Assembly: GCA_948470475.1 (NCBI GenBank)
Contig: OX419336.1
Coordinates: 32,320,915-32,384,914, forward strand
Length of the DNA: 64,000 bases
Origin: Galaxea fascicularis
Lineage: Eukaryota > Cnidaria > Anthozoa > Scleractinia > Euphylliidae
Direction: 5' to 3'
Shown one piece after another: positions 45,371 to 57,700 of this stretch. The translations under genes were made by a program, and so were the position numbers. The notes under the pieces were generated by a model. That model had not been told where the DNA came from. It did no database searches and worked only from the letters and a program-made list of their open reading frames with translations. Numbering within the stretch: the stretch's first letter is position 1; each line of letters starts with the position of its first letter.

Positions 45371-48300
45371 ATGGAAGGTGGATTAAATCTGGCTTGTTTA
45401 TGTTTATTATCACTTCTTAGTATCACAGGTCAGTAAATAGTTGGTTGTCTTTATCTCATTATTTTGATTTCTTTGTGTGTCTGTTTGCTTGCTCGTTTGC
45501 TTCCGGATCCCTGTCGGGGGGTTTACAACTCCACGTGATAAAAAAAAACAACCTTTGACCCTACGTAAAGAAATAAATTGACGTAAAGGTTAGATATAAC
45601 ATTATTGGAGTGAATTAAGGGTATTACGTACACGCACTCCAGATGACGTAACTTGGTTCCCGATTTCCTAGTTAGTATGTGGAGTTGAATACAGTCCACA
45701 TGGTTTTGTAAGAGGCAAAATTTAAATACCAAGCTACATCTTCAGGTGGCTTGTCACGTTTTGTGCATCGATGAAGAGCTGTAGTAGCAAAAAGGGATGT
45801 CCTACTGGTTAGTTAAACTCCCATTCGCCACTTCCATATTCCCTTAGCCGTACATTTTGTTTACGCCTCAAAATTTTGCATTAGCATTGCTTTCAATTTC
45901 TCTCGGGACGAGAGAAAGCACCTGAAAACAATGCTTATCCAAAATTTTTGGGACAAACAAAGTCTATTACGGGAATGTGGAAGTGGCGAATGTACGCGTA
46001 ACCTAATGAGGTGCATTCCCCATGCTACCACTGAATCATTGGTCAGATTTAAAAGTTGAGTTGAGCGAGAAAACCATCGTTTGTTTGAAAAAAATGCTCC
46101 CTGCGGCATGTGTCCTCGGAAGCTGGTCGGCGATCGGCGATCTGAAAGATTCGACGCCATGATTCCATACATCCCGTCTGTAATAACGTATTTGCCCCTT
46201 GTGTCAAAGTGTTCAACATCTTTAATTTCTGCTTACTGGTGATCTAGGTGTTTCCTTTTGCTTTCAGAGGCAAAGCTTGAATTAATCTCTTCTGGCGACA
46301 CATCCTGTAGAAAAAGTTCTGTGAATTACAATGTCACCTTAACTAGAGGCGCAAAGGCTGGGACGTATTACAAAATGGCTGGGGCAAAAATGATGGACGA
46401 CTGTGTGGGACACTGCTGTCGGTCTAAGAGATGTGATGTTGCCTTTATGGTGAATAAGAACTGTTATCTTGTAAAATGTCACGATTCGGACTCGTGCGAG
46501 CTCAAGCGGTCTGACAACCCCAAGTTTGACACCATGCTCTCTGTGGTTTCAAAATCTAAAGCTAAGACGATAGAAGGTGAGTTTCGTCCATGTTGATTAC
46601 CTTAGTGAGCTCCCCTGTTAAACCTTTAAACCCTAAGATCAAGATTTAAATTCTCATTTGTTGCCCCTACATATTTCCTATAGACGCAGTAGGGAGAAAT
46701 CGAACTGTTGAAATATGAAGCAAATTCATCTTGTGTGATCGTGCCCAGCTTAATACTCGTGACAACTCTGTTGCGTTCATATTCCAAGCAGTATTTCAAA
46801 GGGCTAAGTGTGATTCCTCAGACTTGATTTTAGCTTCATTCAGTAGACCATCATCTTAGGCCACAGATTTAAGGACAATGGCAGTGAACATTGAGCTTGA
46901 TTGAAGATGTAAGATGAGAAAAACGATAAACTGAGTGGAAAAGAGAATTAGAAACATGCATGCCGTGATGTATTAGCCCTTTTGATGATTTTAGCTCCTT
47001 AGATCTGATTAGATATCGTTGGCACCATGGTCCAGCCTTTGTTAAAATGTTGACAAACAGTGCTATTCAATTACATATGTGAACGGACGACTATCTCTCT
47101 TCACAGCTCTCGCCGTCGTTCTACCAGAGTTCCCTCCTCTTTGATCACTAAAAGTTTCCCCTTTGTCTGCTTTTTACCATTCACTGACTATTGTACTCAT
47201 ATCCTCGTAGAGCGGATACTCAAATGAATAATACGATGTCTCTGCTAACATCCAATTGCATCAAATCTCTTAGGAGAGAGCAAAGGAGAACCTGCAATTG
47301 AAGAAAACCTTCAAGAAAAAGCGTCCGGTATTGAAACCACAGAACCCTTCATAGTTGACGCTGGAGACGATGACATGACAACGGTTACTGCATTTGGAGT
47401 GAGTGGAAGACTTAATATTTTCTTAATATTTGGCCAAGCGTAAAACCGGAGATCCACAATATTTTTTACTGGCAGTTTGATAAGTCTAGACATTGTTGAA
47501 CACATAAAAACAACAGTTCCTTAGTTTACTGGCAAATGGTAGTATTATGTAAGGAACAAGACATTGAAATAAGTCTAAGACCATTTGCGAGGCTGTAGTC
47601 TTCTATTCACATTGCTTGTCCTATAGTGAGGACGTACAGTCACGTGGCAACCAAATTTAAAATTTGCAAGCAAGCATTGATTACTTTTTCTCACCACAAG
47701 ATTCGCGGTTACTTAGCTTAGACTTCAGCACGAGGTGTGAACTGACTACAATCATCCACTGATAATTATAGTCAGTTTCTAGGGTTTCAAAGATAACTGA
47801 TCATTCAAACCGCCTGAAGATCACACACATTTCCAAATGCACTCCACTTAAACCTTTTCCAAAATAGCATTCAAGAACTAACACACTTGATCGTACAACC
47901 ATGAGCCTATCTTCATCGTCTGGCTATTACCGATGATACATACCTCACAATGTATGCTTTTCGGCTTTTGTTGAAAACAAGCTCGACCTCTTGCTATTCC
48001 AAAGCGTCAGTTAATACAGTTGTTCAGTTACGAAGGGGCGGATCCAGGGGGATGGATTGGGTGGCTAGCCACCCCACTTTGGAGAAGCCCACCATAAAAA
48101 TCTAATACGTGAAAAAAAGGAAATACACGCAAGGGTCCCAAAAAATATAGTATAGTTTGGTGGCCGACTTTATCAGCCACCCCCATGAAAAAATCCTGGA
48201 TCTGCGCCTGTTACGTCAGGCACACTCTCATATGTCTTTGCTCCTGTATTTAGAATGGAAAAACCAAGCGCAGTAAGCGTTCGTCCGATCTCATTGACAT

Positions 48301-48397
48301 GGTAGTAGCTGTTGGTTGCGGCACGGTGGCTGTAGCAGTAGGAGTGGCCGGTGTCATTGTAATGACAAGACGTTTGATCGACAACAACAAGGCATAA
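45371..48397 (+). CDS. Gene B: MANSC-domain single-pass membrane protein
   Basis: Four coding exons, 45371-45428, 46268-46576, 47274-47398 and 48254-48397, phases 1, 1, 0, joining to 211 aa. Residues 1-19 are a signal peptide (ACLCLLSLLSITG). Residues about 33-90 form a MANSC domain with eight Cys: SSGDTSC, DDCVGHCC, RCDVAFM, NCYLVKC and DSCEL. This Cys pattern matches the MANSC domain of KIAA0319-type receptors. Residues 123-164 are an acidic linker (DAGDDDMTT). Residues 165-175 hold KTKRSKRSS, with the furin-type site RSKR (170-173) directly before the membrane. The segment at about 177-200 contains MVVAVGCGTVAVAVG, followed by a short tail. Probably a cell-surface protein whose ectodomain may be shed. 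The ligand is unknown. The exon phases are those of genes A and C. Confidence 0.82.
45822..45992. mobile_element. MITE-like element in gene B intron 1
   Basis: Ends cattcgccacttccatattc and the complement of gaatgtggaagtggcgaatg, about 170 bp apart; non-coding. Confidence 0.7.
48033..48210. mobile_element. MITE-like element in gene B intron 3 with 5-bp duplication
   Basis: Ends aaggggcggatccagg and cctggatctgcgcctg, flanked on both sides by ttacg (48028-48032 and 48211-48215), a likely target duplication. It ends 43 bases before gene B exon 4. Confidence 0.7.
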
Positions 48398-49709
48398 ACC
48401 ACCGGCTGTCCTGAGAAAACCAAGCAATGTCTGTTTATACCCAATGATTCCTGCTTCTTATGTTTCACAACACGATGGACGATAGGAATCCCCTTCTTAT
48501 TGATGGACACAGTCAAATTTCTGTGAAAATGACTCACATATAACCTCATAGGAGCTCTATCAAGAGCTGGTCCTTCAACATGTCAATAGCTACGAATCAA
48601 AGAAGTATCGCTTCGGCCCTGTTACGTTTGTTGTGTATTTTTGCGGATCATTCATACTGGAACGATAGAAAACGGAAACCACTTTCTCCTTAACGAGGTT
48701 CTTTCTACGAAAAAACGTGCCATGGTTGTAGAAATTTACAGAACCATGCACGTTCTCGTAGCGTACATATGGAAGGACAAAACTGAGGTCTCCTAAAACG
48801 TGTCGTAGAACTCATGAACTGAATTCAAAGCTGATAACCATGCTTGCTACTGTTTCCAGTAGCAGAAGTTTAGCTGGCCAAAATCTATACCTTTGATCTA
48901 AATCCGAAGAGGATATAGAAGAAATTATTTTTGCTGGTGATGGGTTGGATACAAACCGCGGTGAAAATTTTAGAATCTTGTCATTAATTTTTCCCTTTCC
49001 TTACGGCTAGCGTCTCCACTGCGTTTATTGAAGCCTAAATCTCTCGTTTAGACGTGAGAAACTTTAGCTGTTTGATTTCTTTCTATTGCTCTTCACTCCG
49101 GCACTAATCTGCCTCGTGAATATGCATCCTTTTAAGGAGAAACTTTTTAAACATCAAGCCTTTAGTGTTGGATCAAGCAGCAAGGATGTAAGGAGGCCGA
49201 TTCCTCTGGGAATAGGAAGTAGCTTGCTTTAAGACAATCATTTGCTGTTTTAACTTATTAAACATCGAGTAATTTCGTTTAGGAGATTAATGATTTTATG
49301 TACATTAGGTTACTGCCACCGAACTCCGTCAGGATCGTGGTCTTCAGTTCTGGACATTGTATTTCTTGGTTTACAGTAGGTACTAATTTTATCGAGAACC
49401 GGCGTCCACAAAAGTGAAGAAAAGACTTTTATACACTGTTCGTCATAAGAAAAACATCACATTAATACATACCAAACGTATGTTCTCATGGTAGCTCAAG
49501 GTATTCAAAGCAATTTTAAACGTGCGCAATAAAATGTCCATATTGTCAGAGGCAGTTGTAAGATAATAATAAAGTGCAGTTTTACTTAAAAGTTCGCTAG
49601 TGTCATTTTTCAACTTTGTACGTTACTTAAGAAAACCTCACCTTTGTAAAACTCACGACTAGGAAGTCTCATTCTACAGTATTTATCCTCATTACCATCA
49701 ACCGCATCC

Positions 49710-50095
49710 TTCCTCTCCTCTCTTCATCACAATCACCCTCACCCTCATCCTCACCCTCACCCTCACCCTTACCCTCACACTCACCCTCACCCTCACCCTC
49801 ACCCTCGCCCTCACCCCCACCATCACTCTCAAAATCACCCTCACCTCTCACACTCATCATCACCATCACCCCCACCATCACCATCAAAATGACCTTCACC
49901 ATCACCATCACCATCACCCTCACCCTCACCGTCACCCTCACCGTCACCCTCACCATCACCATCACCCTAACCCTCACCCTCACCATCACCCTCACCCTCA
50001 CCATCACCATCACCCTACCCCTAACCCTCACCCTCACCCTCACCCTCACCATCACCATTACCATCACCCTCACCCTCACCGTCGCTAACACCATC
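49710..50095. repeat. (CACCCT/CACCAT)n low-complexity repeat
   Basis: Nearly 400 bases of interleaved caccct, caccat and caccgt units. It reads open in several frames on both strands, producing artificial Thr-Leu/Ile and Val-Arg/Met proteins, which are not genes. Confidence 0.95.
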
Positions 50096-50290
50096 TCACC
50101 CATCATCGTTATCGCCATCATTACCTCCACTGTCACCAGTGATGTGTTCCATAATTACATCTGGAAGCACAAACGTTCATTTTCAATTTTACCACTTCGT
50201 TAACAACCGGCTTAGTTAGCATATTTCCGCTTCTCCGATCCGGACCAAAGCTTACATTTACCTGTTTATGGGCATCCACCAATACATGCC

Positions 50291-50637
50291 CTATTCCTAA
50301 GGTAATCCGGTCTCAAGTTCTTTTTACACCTGTAGGGATCCCAAGGGGAGTTAGGCACCAGCCAATCATATCACATGGCGTGAATGTGTTGCGTAAGTAT
50401 AAGCCACGTTCAGAGTCACGTTTCCTCCCATCGTTTTTGTCGACAAAACAAATAGCAATATTATTCACTGCATCCTCCGACATTTTGTTTCGCCTCACGG
50501 CGCGAAGAACGCGTGTCTCTGAGCGTGGGTTATCCAAGCGGAACCCGGCATTCGTGCCATGTGAAAGGTTGCTGCCTAACCCCCTTGGGACCCCTACAAG
50601 ACTAATAATAACTTGAGACGGATTACCTATGGAATAG
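50291..50637. mobile_element. MITE-like element with ~70-bp inverted ends
   Basis: The ends ctattcctaaggtaatccgg and the complement of the right end (cggattacctatggaatag) pair, and pairing continues through tgtaggg(g/a)tcccaaggg and gttaggca. No transposase. Confidence 0.8.
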
Positions 50638-50713
50638 CGCATATATGTGGAAAAAATAATAAATAAACTAGCAGTAATCACAGATTATAGAGTGCGTTCA
50701 ATGTTAGAGGGAC

Positions 50714-51021
50714 TTACTGTATGCTTTGTCGTGGAACTTTGAGGCTGGGTAAGTATTATATGAACGTTCGTTCGGGCTCACCAGGAGCTTGTTCGCAGGC
50801 AACTTTGAGGTTAACATTTATCGAAATCTGACGGAATTGTTTACCACTCCAGCGTGTTCTGTGCCGTGTCAGTCCAGCGCTGGATGTTAAACGGGCTCAG
50901 CTACAACGTCTGCAGGAATCAAAGAAAATTCGAACGAACGTTTAAATAACATCATACTCGACAGGACTAGTCAATATAATACTTACCCAGCCTCAAAGTT
51001 CCACGGCAAATCATACAGTAA
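50714..51021. mobile_element. MITE-like element with ttactgtatg ends
   Basis: Ends ttactgtatg and catacagtaa; pairing continues through cgtggaactttgaggctggg with its complement, and gaacgttcgttcg with cgaacgaacgtt. It directly abuts the next element. Confidence 0.8.
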
Positions 51022-51311
51022 TGCACCTATCAGTGTCAAGCCCGAGGGGGGGGGGGGGGTCGGGCATAGGGTGGGGATTTTGACATTTCAGAAAAAAATT
51101 ATTAAAATCCCCACCCCCGGGCAAAAAATAATTGTCAAAAGTATCAAAATCCTCTTCAGTCCTTGTTGCACACAAGAGGAAAGCAATAAAATTCCCCACC
51201 CTGGGGCCATGATGTCCGATCAAAATCCCTACCCTGGGGATATACGTGACAGTCAAATTCCCGTGGGTTGCCCGATCCCCCCCCCCCTCGGGCTTGACAC
51301 TGATAGGTGCA
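51022..51311. mobile_element. MITE-like element flanked by TAA
   Basis: Ends tgcacctatcagtgtcaagc and its exact complement at the right end, followed by G and C runs. It is flanked on both sides by TAA (51019-51021, 51312-51314), the 3-bp duplication type of PIF/Harbinger elements. The left TAA is also the last three bases of the preceding element. Confidence 0.8.
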
Positions 51312-51713
51312 TAAATCCTTGACTAAACCCAACGCTGCTGAGGTATTGAGAGCACCTGGAAAGAAAGTCCGAAGTTCACATAGCCTGCTCACATGTTCAC
51401 ATGTTTGTCACATCTCACATCACATGTCTCATGAGCACATGTTTGTCACATCACATGTCTCACATATCTTAATTGCGTTACCAGTTTACTGGCCGTGACA
51501 TACCCCTGCAAAAATCAAGCGGGGCGTCCATTTTGGCGTCCTTACAGGAATGTGGATTTTCCAGCATATAACCTTACACAGGCATACCAACTCCTGAAAG
51601 CCACAAGCCAAAATTAGGCTTGCGTTCCACTTCGTTGAACGCAATAAATACTTAATTGATCACTCCTCTATAGGGGCTTTTCGGGGACAATGAAAGACAA
51701 ATTAAAACACTTA

Positions 51714-51797
51714 GAACAACACCAGCTAGTGGCCAGAGCGGGATTTAAACCTGGAGTGACCGCATTGAAATGCAGCGCCCAAAACCACCCGGCCACC
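51714..51797 (-). mobile_element. tRNA-derived SINE head
   Basis: On the minus strand tggccgggtggttttgggcg resembles a tRNA A-box region and ccaggtttaaatcccgctct a B box. The outer segment aacaacaccagctagtggcc recurs near 63287, showing that it is dispersed. Confidence 0.65.
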
Positions 51798-52999
51798 TTG
51801 TCTCCTCGATGCCCTCTCGTGTCCTTTATCGTCTCTTGTTTTCAGGCAGAGTTTTGTTCAGGCAGAGTTTTGCTAAGATCGCAGTCCCTTGCTCTACTGC
51901 CGTCTTTCCCTGAACCCTTCGGCTCGTTCCTTTACACTTCCGATTTTTCGCGAACCCGACAAGAGCACGGAAGTTTAAAGTCAATGCACTGTCACGTGAC
52001 CCCCTACTGAAATGATACCTTCATGATTGCGTGTCTGCTATCATTCAGCGATTTCCTTTGCGGTGACTCTATGGAAAGAATTATTTTTAGAGACCTGAAC
52101 ATTTTATATTCAGAGATATCTGTTATTACTAATTGCTAATCGCAAATACAATTAATTATCCACTTGCTTGATGATGATTTGGCTGGAAAACGGCAGCTAT
52201 TATCGCGGAAGATTTAATTTGCGTTGAATTTGCTTTCAATCACGAGTAACAGTACTAGTTTCTCTTTCCTTATTCTCAATTCTTTTATCGATTTATGGAC
52301 TCTTAACCCCTGCGACGTACCCCAAACGCTTATCAAAGTTTATGCTGAGTTACGCGGCGCGCAAAATGACTTTGAACCGCTCTACACGGCTGACTGCACA
52401 TGACTCCTGTCCAAGAATAAAGCACCCGTAAAAACTAGACTCAAGAAGCAAGTGTCCACCCCTACTTTTGCAAATATTCACATCTCTTCAGCAAACAAAC
52501 CAGAGAAAGACAACACAATAGTGTTTCTGTTAGTTCCCCTTGAAACCTCTTTCGCTGAATTAGAATTGGAGTTCCTGTTAGAATTCATTAAATGTAACGT
52601 GTTAAATAGCATTTTAGAAGTTTGCTTGTTTATGTTTGGCACAAAGTAACCGTGGAATTTTCTTTAAAAGCCTTGCAACAACCTGCCCGATTGTCAAAAT
52701 GATTACTCCCGCTGGTACAGGGATTTTATGTTGTTTTGGTTGATTTGCCATTTAAGTTGTGCCTCGAATGTTGAAAAAAATCTGACGGGGATCGATTCAA
52801 AGTGTCATATTGTTTCCCGCCTTTTTTGGAACTTCCCAAGGTTCACGGATTCGAGGTTTTAGAGTCGAAATTTAACGAGAAAACTCAGTTGATAATCATG
52901 AAAAATTCATGAATTTTAAATTTCCTTCCCTCTCGATTTCAAGTTGAAAGAGTTGACGTAATTATGGCTTTTTATAGAATTCTGGTTTAATTTTACACC

Positions 53000-53057
53000 T
53001 TTCGTTGCTGGAAATTTAAAAAGGATGAAGGAAACGAAGTCCTTGCCATCATATTAG
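53000..53057 (+). other. Possible 5' UTR exon of gene C
   Basis: A consensus donor (gtaagt) follows position 53057, and an acceptor (caatttcag) ends at 54669, upstream of the gene C start codon. The start of this exon is arbitrary. Genes A and B show similar signs of a separate non-coding first exon. Confidence 0.25.
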
Positions 53058-54721
53058 GTAAGTAAACCTCCCTCATATTAACAAATTGCATATGATTTCA
53101 TTGATTTGACATATGATTTCATTTCCGCCATGATTCATACTGTCTCTTGTGGACTGAATTGTTTTCAATCAAACCAAACTGGTTCGGTTGAAGTAGCCCG
53201 ATGTGTACAATAATTCCATTCAATTCTTCTTAAGTTTTTCCACCTCAACGTTGAAGATCAGTTTTGCCTGGTTGCTGTAATAGCAATCGGTTGCATGGAC
53301 GCCATTTCGTTAGTTCCAGTCGCTTGAAAAGAACATTACTACGTGCGGGAGCTCGATCCTACGCGTGAAACGACAGTTGCCCTTTTCGAGAGACGAGATA
53401 GCTTTTAATTTTACCCTCAAAGTTTGGCAAATGCATCGTGTTAATGTCAGATAGAACTGCCTTTCGTCGTTAAGACAAGAGATCAAAGACAATTTTCTCG
53501 ATAACATATCGTAATTTTCACCACCTTATGACCAGATATTGTTTGGAACGCACATGATGTCTTTGCTCTTTACTTGCACAATTATCAAAACCACTGGGAA
53601 GTAGTGGTCCCGATGGAAAAATTTGTTGGAGATGATTTAAGTAAAATTCATGTGGTAAAACAGTGATTTCATGGCTTTTGATTAATCAACTAGACATGAA
53701 CACCGACAAAAATATTTAGGTTGTACTGAGTTTCAGAAGTAAATCATCAGGAAATAAAAATCATCCAAAAGAAAATTGAAAGGACACAGCTGAAGGAAAT
53801 TCTATAATGAAGGTACAATCGATGAGCAGCTGAAATGTTTACATACTTTGATTTGCGTTTATAAAATTGATATGGGTAAAAAGTGTGCCCTCCGCTTTTT
53901 AGACTCCTCATGTTTCTGTATTGTGTTGTTCCTCTAAGAATTATACGATTTGAAATCCGGTGTTTCAGGTTTAGATTAAACACTAGTATTGGTTGGCCAT
54001 ACGCAAGAGCGGCACTCCAGCTAGAACTGCATGCATAATTAAGAGGGTAATCGACGCAACAGACGGCTGAAGGGGCATTCAATAAAAACAACCCACGACA
54101 CTCTGGAAAACCAAATAGGACCAAGGAAAACGGACCGAGCACCAAACTTGTGCGCCAAATTAGGCCTTATCTCTTTCCCAGCTCTTTGAGGTCTTTTAGT
54201 CTTTTCCGTCCGGCATTCCGTGTTCCTTGGTGTTGCGTTGTCCTGTCCTGTCAAAAGAATAAGCTGAAATATGTTATGCTTACTTAAACCTCAGCAAAGG
54301 CAAGACCTTCAAGCACAAGATTTACGGATCAGGCCGGTGTATACATTACAAAAATTTCCGTAACTACTACTAAAAACTGACTCATCGTGACATACAAATT
54401 ACCTTTATCATTGATGGAAGTCTACCCATATGCTTGTCTTTGAAGATTGCTAGTGAATTAAATATCAGTGTTTCCAACACGTTTTTTACCGATGAAGTAT
54501 TCGTTTATAATAGTTTGTTCGCACCAGTAAGTATTAGACCGTAGTTAGTAGTCCTGTGATTAGAAGTGTAATGGTCCTTGTTGTTACCTGGTAATGCTTC
54601 CGGCCTACATGGAAAACATTTCGCTATATAAATTTACCTCTTTTATTTCCTAACCAATTTCAATTTCAGCTGATTAAAGGCTTAACAATAAATTTATGAG
54701 TGGAGAGCATAGTAGTACAAG

Positions 54722-57700
54722 ATGCTGCTTCCCAGTGAATTTTTGCTAATGCTGTTAGTGCTGAGGTCAATGACAAGAGCTCAAGGTAGGTTGTTCGAAT
54801 CGAAGAGTTTTGTTTTCTATGAGATATTCAATTAATTATGACAAGAAGAAAACGAGCTGAGAGCTGAGTGTTCCGATATTTTTTATAGCTTTCTTTTCCA
54901 AACATTAGAACTTTGATAATTGAGCTTGCAAGGTCTATAGGACGTTGAAACCTATTTTCATTGAAGCTGTGATGACGTCACAATTTTCCAATTGCCGCCA
55001 TCTTGGAATATCTGGCATTTCTTCCTTGAACTTCGTGGTCTTAGGATGCAACAAAATTAGCGTTTAGAGCCATTTGAGTGGGTGGAAGATGTAAGACAGA
55101 GTAACAATGATGATATGCTTTCGTTGCAGATTTTTCACCTTGAGCTTAAATGCTCCCATAGCTTTTATGGCTGGCATTATAAGCCGTACGTTAAGCTAAC
55201 GTTTTATTTCAATTCAATGATACTTTTCAGTATTTCAAATGTTCCTTATGGATCAAAAAGGTGAAAACGCTCAAGTCCTGGACACTGTTAAATTACCTAC
55301 CTGTACTCATTTGGATATAAAACATGACGTTACGTTACGTGGAGGAATCAAGTCCGGCAATTTTACAAAGCTTGGTTACCTGAGAGACATGCAGACGTGC
55401 ATAGATGCTTGTTGTCAAGATGAAAAATGTGACGTAGCATTTATGCCTGGTCACGTGTGTTACTCAGTAAGCTGTTTTAGTCCGAAACTCTGTGAAAGCA
55501 TTCCAGCCGTTCCTTCCATTGCAGCCAATAGGAGCGTACGTATCTCCCACGTGGTCCGTGGTGGGGGAAAGGGGGATGACATAGAGCAGTTTAAGAAAAC
55601 TCAAGGAATGGGAAAATATAGTAAGGAAAGCTTTTCTATGAACCTACTTTTGTCCGAAATTAGATAAGTTAAATTCCTTATGGAGGACGCTTTCACATCC
55701 TTTAGGGATGTTTATCCAACTTCCTCTGACGTAAGCGTTCCATATAAATTTAATCAAGACAAAATATCATCATAGCAGTATCAGAGGTAGGTTTCGTATC
55801 TGTTGCTCTGAAAACATATGTTTAAGGAATGGTGGCAAGGAACTTGCAGTATGTAAAACACATCCAAGTATATTGGTTCTTTTCGAAAACAAAATCGGTC
55901 TTGCAAAAACCTTGGAGATTGAGAAAAATCTTTCTAGCAAAAGTAATCGTTGCAATTTGTTTGTAAGCTTTGTCATTATTAGAAGGTAGCAATACAAAGT
56001 AAAATAGAGAACCTTGATATCATGGTGAGAAGACAGAAACCACAAATTACGTTTTAGCCACAACTAAACCGGTAAATACGGCATTGTATCAAAAGGCACC
56101 TCAGTCAGTTTGATTGTTAATCAGAATAAGATGGCCAACTAATTAAATTGGTTTTGCCCTTGCAGCTTATATGAACAAAGACCAATGCACTCCCAGCAGA
56201 ATAATCACAAATCACACTTTAAAGGGAGGCAAAACTGCTGGAGAAATCAAAGACCTCGGTATGGTTGAAAGTGTGGAGGATTGCATCGAAAAGTGCTGTG
56301 AGGAAAAAGCCTGTGAAGTTGCTTTGATGGTTGATAAAATTTGTCATTCCGTCGAGTGCTATGGAGATGAGCTTTGTCAAAGTTTACCTATGGAGGAAGA
56401 AAAAATATCACCAATAATTGTTTATATGAACGTCAGAAACGGTCAAAGGTTAAAAGACAAAGGTAAGTTAATTAGAAAATATCCTGTAAAATCACGGAAA
56501 ATCGAGTGATCCCCTGGTTCTTTGCCGGCGAGGCTGCAGGCCGAAGTGGCAAATGCCAATATTCCTTCGAGATTGAACTGAATAATTACTTTATTGTTAA
56601 AAATTGCTGACAGACACAATTTACTGATGTTGTTGCAGAAAAGGTGGGAAAGTCACCATTTTTGTTCCCCACACCAGCCAAAATATTGACTTCCCACTCT
56701 TTCCATCAATATTGAGTGCATCATGACGGCGTTATATGTTGAACATTAAAGTATATATAAACCATGCGTCTCCATTTGGCGCAAAAATATGCTCGGATAT
56801 TTGTCCGCGGACAATATCTTTTCAGAGAAGCGAACAGTTTTCCGAGAGCGATGCTCGAGGAAAACTGTGAGCTCCGAGGAACTGATAATGTCCAAGGACA
56901 AATATCCCAGCATATTTTTAAAGCCAAATGGAGACTATTGTGTTTATTATCCTTCAAACATTTTTCACTATACGCATTTGGGGAATATCACCGGATGATA
57001 TCCAGTATTCAGTCACGTGTTGAGTTTACACCAATCGCGTGCGAGCGAAAATCTTTGATGGATTATAATATCTGATAGTTGTTTACCTGAATTGTTTGCT
57101 CGTCATTTGTTGTTATGCTAGACAAGGCAAGTGACCAGTTTAACCCAACCGTCATAATTGAATCTCTCGTGATGATTTTTTGTATATATTTCACTTTTCT
57201 AGAATTGTGTAGTTCCCAGTGTGTTTCAGGAGTATGCACTGCCAAAGATAAGTGTTCATGTGACAGAGGATATGAAGGGCCAAACTGTAACCAGACCTCC
57301 ACCGCAGGTACTGAGATTAAGGGGTCTGGGTCTGATAATTGATAATTCGGATGCTGATTGATGATGATTGATTGATAATTCGGATAATAATTGATAATTC
57401 GGACGACGGATGCTAATAATGATAACTGATGATAATTGAAAATTCGGATGATGATTAATTATAAACAAATGATGATGATTGATAATTCGGATAATAATTG
57501 ATAATTCGGATGATACTAATGATAAGTGATAATTACCGATAATTCGGATTAAAATTCCGTTATTAAGGTAACAAAATGCGTTCGTTGTAGCCTCGGTTGT
57601 TTACAGCTGAATGGACACTGGCCTGAGCTTCTGGGCAGCCGTCTTCTCAATCGCTCACTCAAGGGAGAGACGCCTGAATGTCATTCAAAAGTGAGTGTTC

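Larger units (their letters stand above)
48398..54721. other. Intergenic between genes B and C
   Basis: No gene is supported. It holds a large hexanucleotide-type repeat (49710-50095), three MITE-like elements packed together (50291-51311), a tRNA-SINE fragment (51714-51797) and AT-rich DNA. Two aataaa signals at 49528 and 49568 could end gene B transcripts. A donor gtaagt after 53057 and an acceptor ending at 54669 suggest a non-coding first exon for gene C. Confidence 0.5.

Noticed and set aside
49669..50203. Long open frames of Val-Arg-Met and Thr-Leu-Ile repeats on both strands
   Set aside because: They are read-outs of the caccct/caccat low-complexity repeat, open in several frames; not genes.
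50313..50681. 122-codon minus-strand open frame
   Set aside because: It lies almost entirely inside the inverted-repeat element 50291-50637.
51365..51470. Clustered cacatg/catgtg words
   Set aside because: Simple low-complexity repeat of cacat units; no evidence of a regulatory array.
53747..54145. 132-codon minus-strand open frame
   Set aside because: Composition is random-looking, with no similarity and no splice context; probably chance.
57337..57548. Regular repeats that could suggest a CRISPR-like array
   Set aside because: Units are short, adjacent and imperfect with no spacers; it is a minisatellite in a eukaryotic intron.
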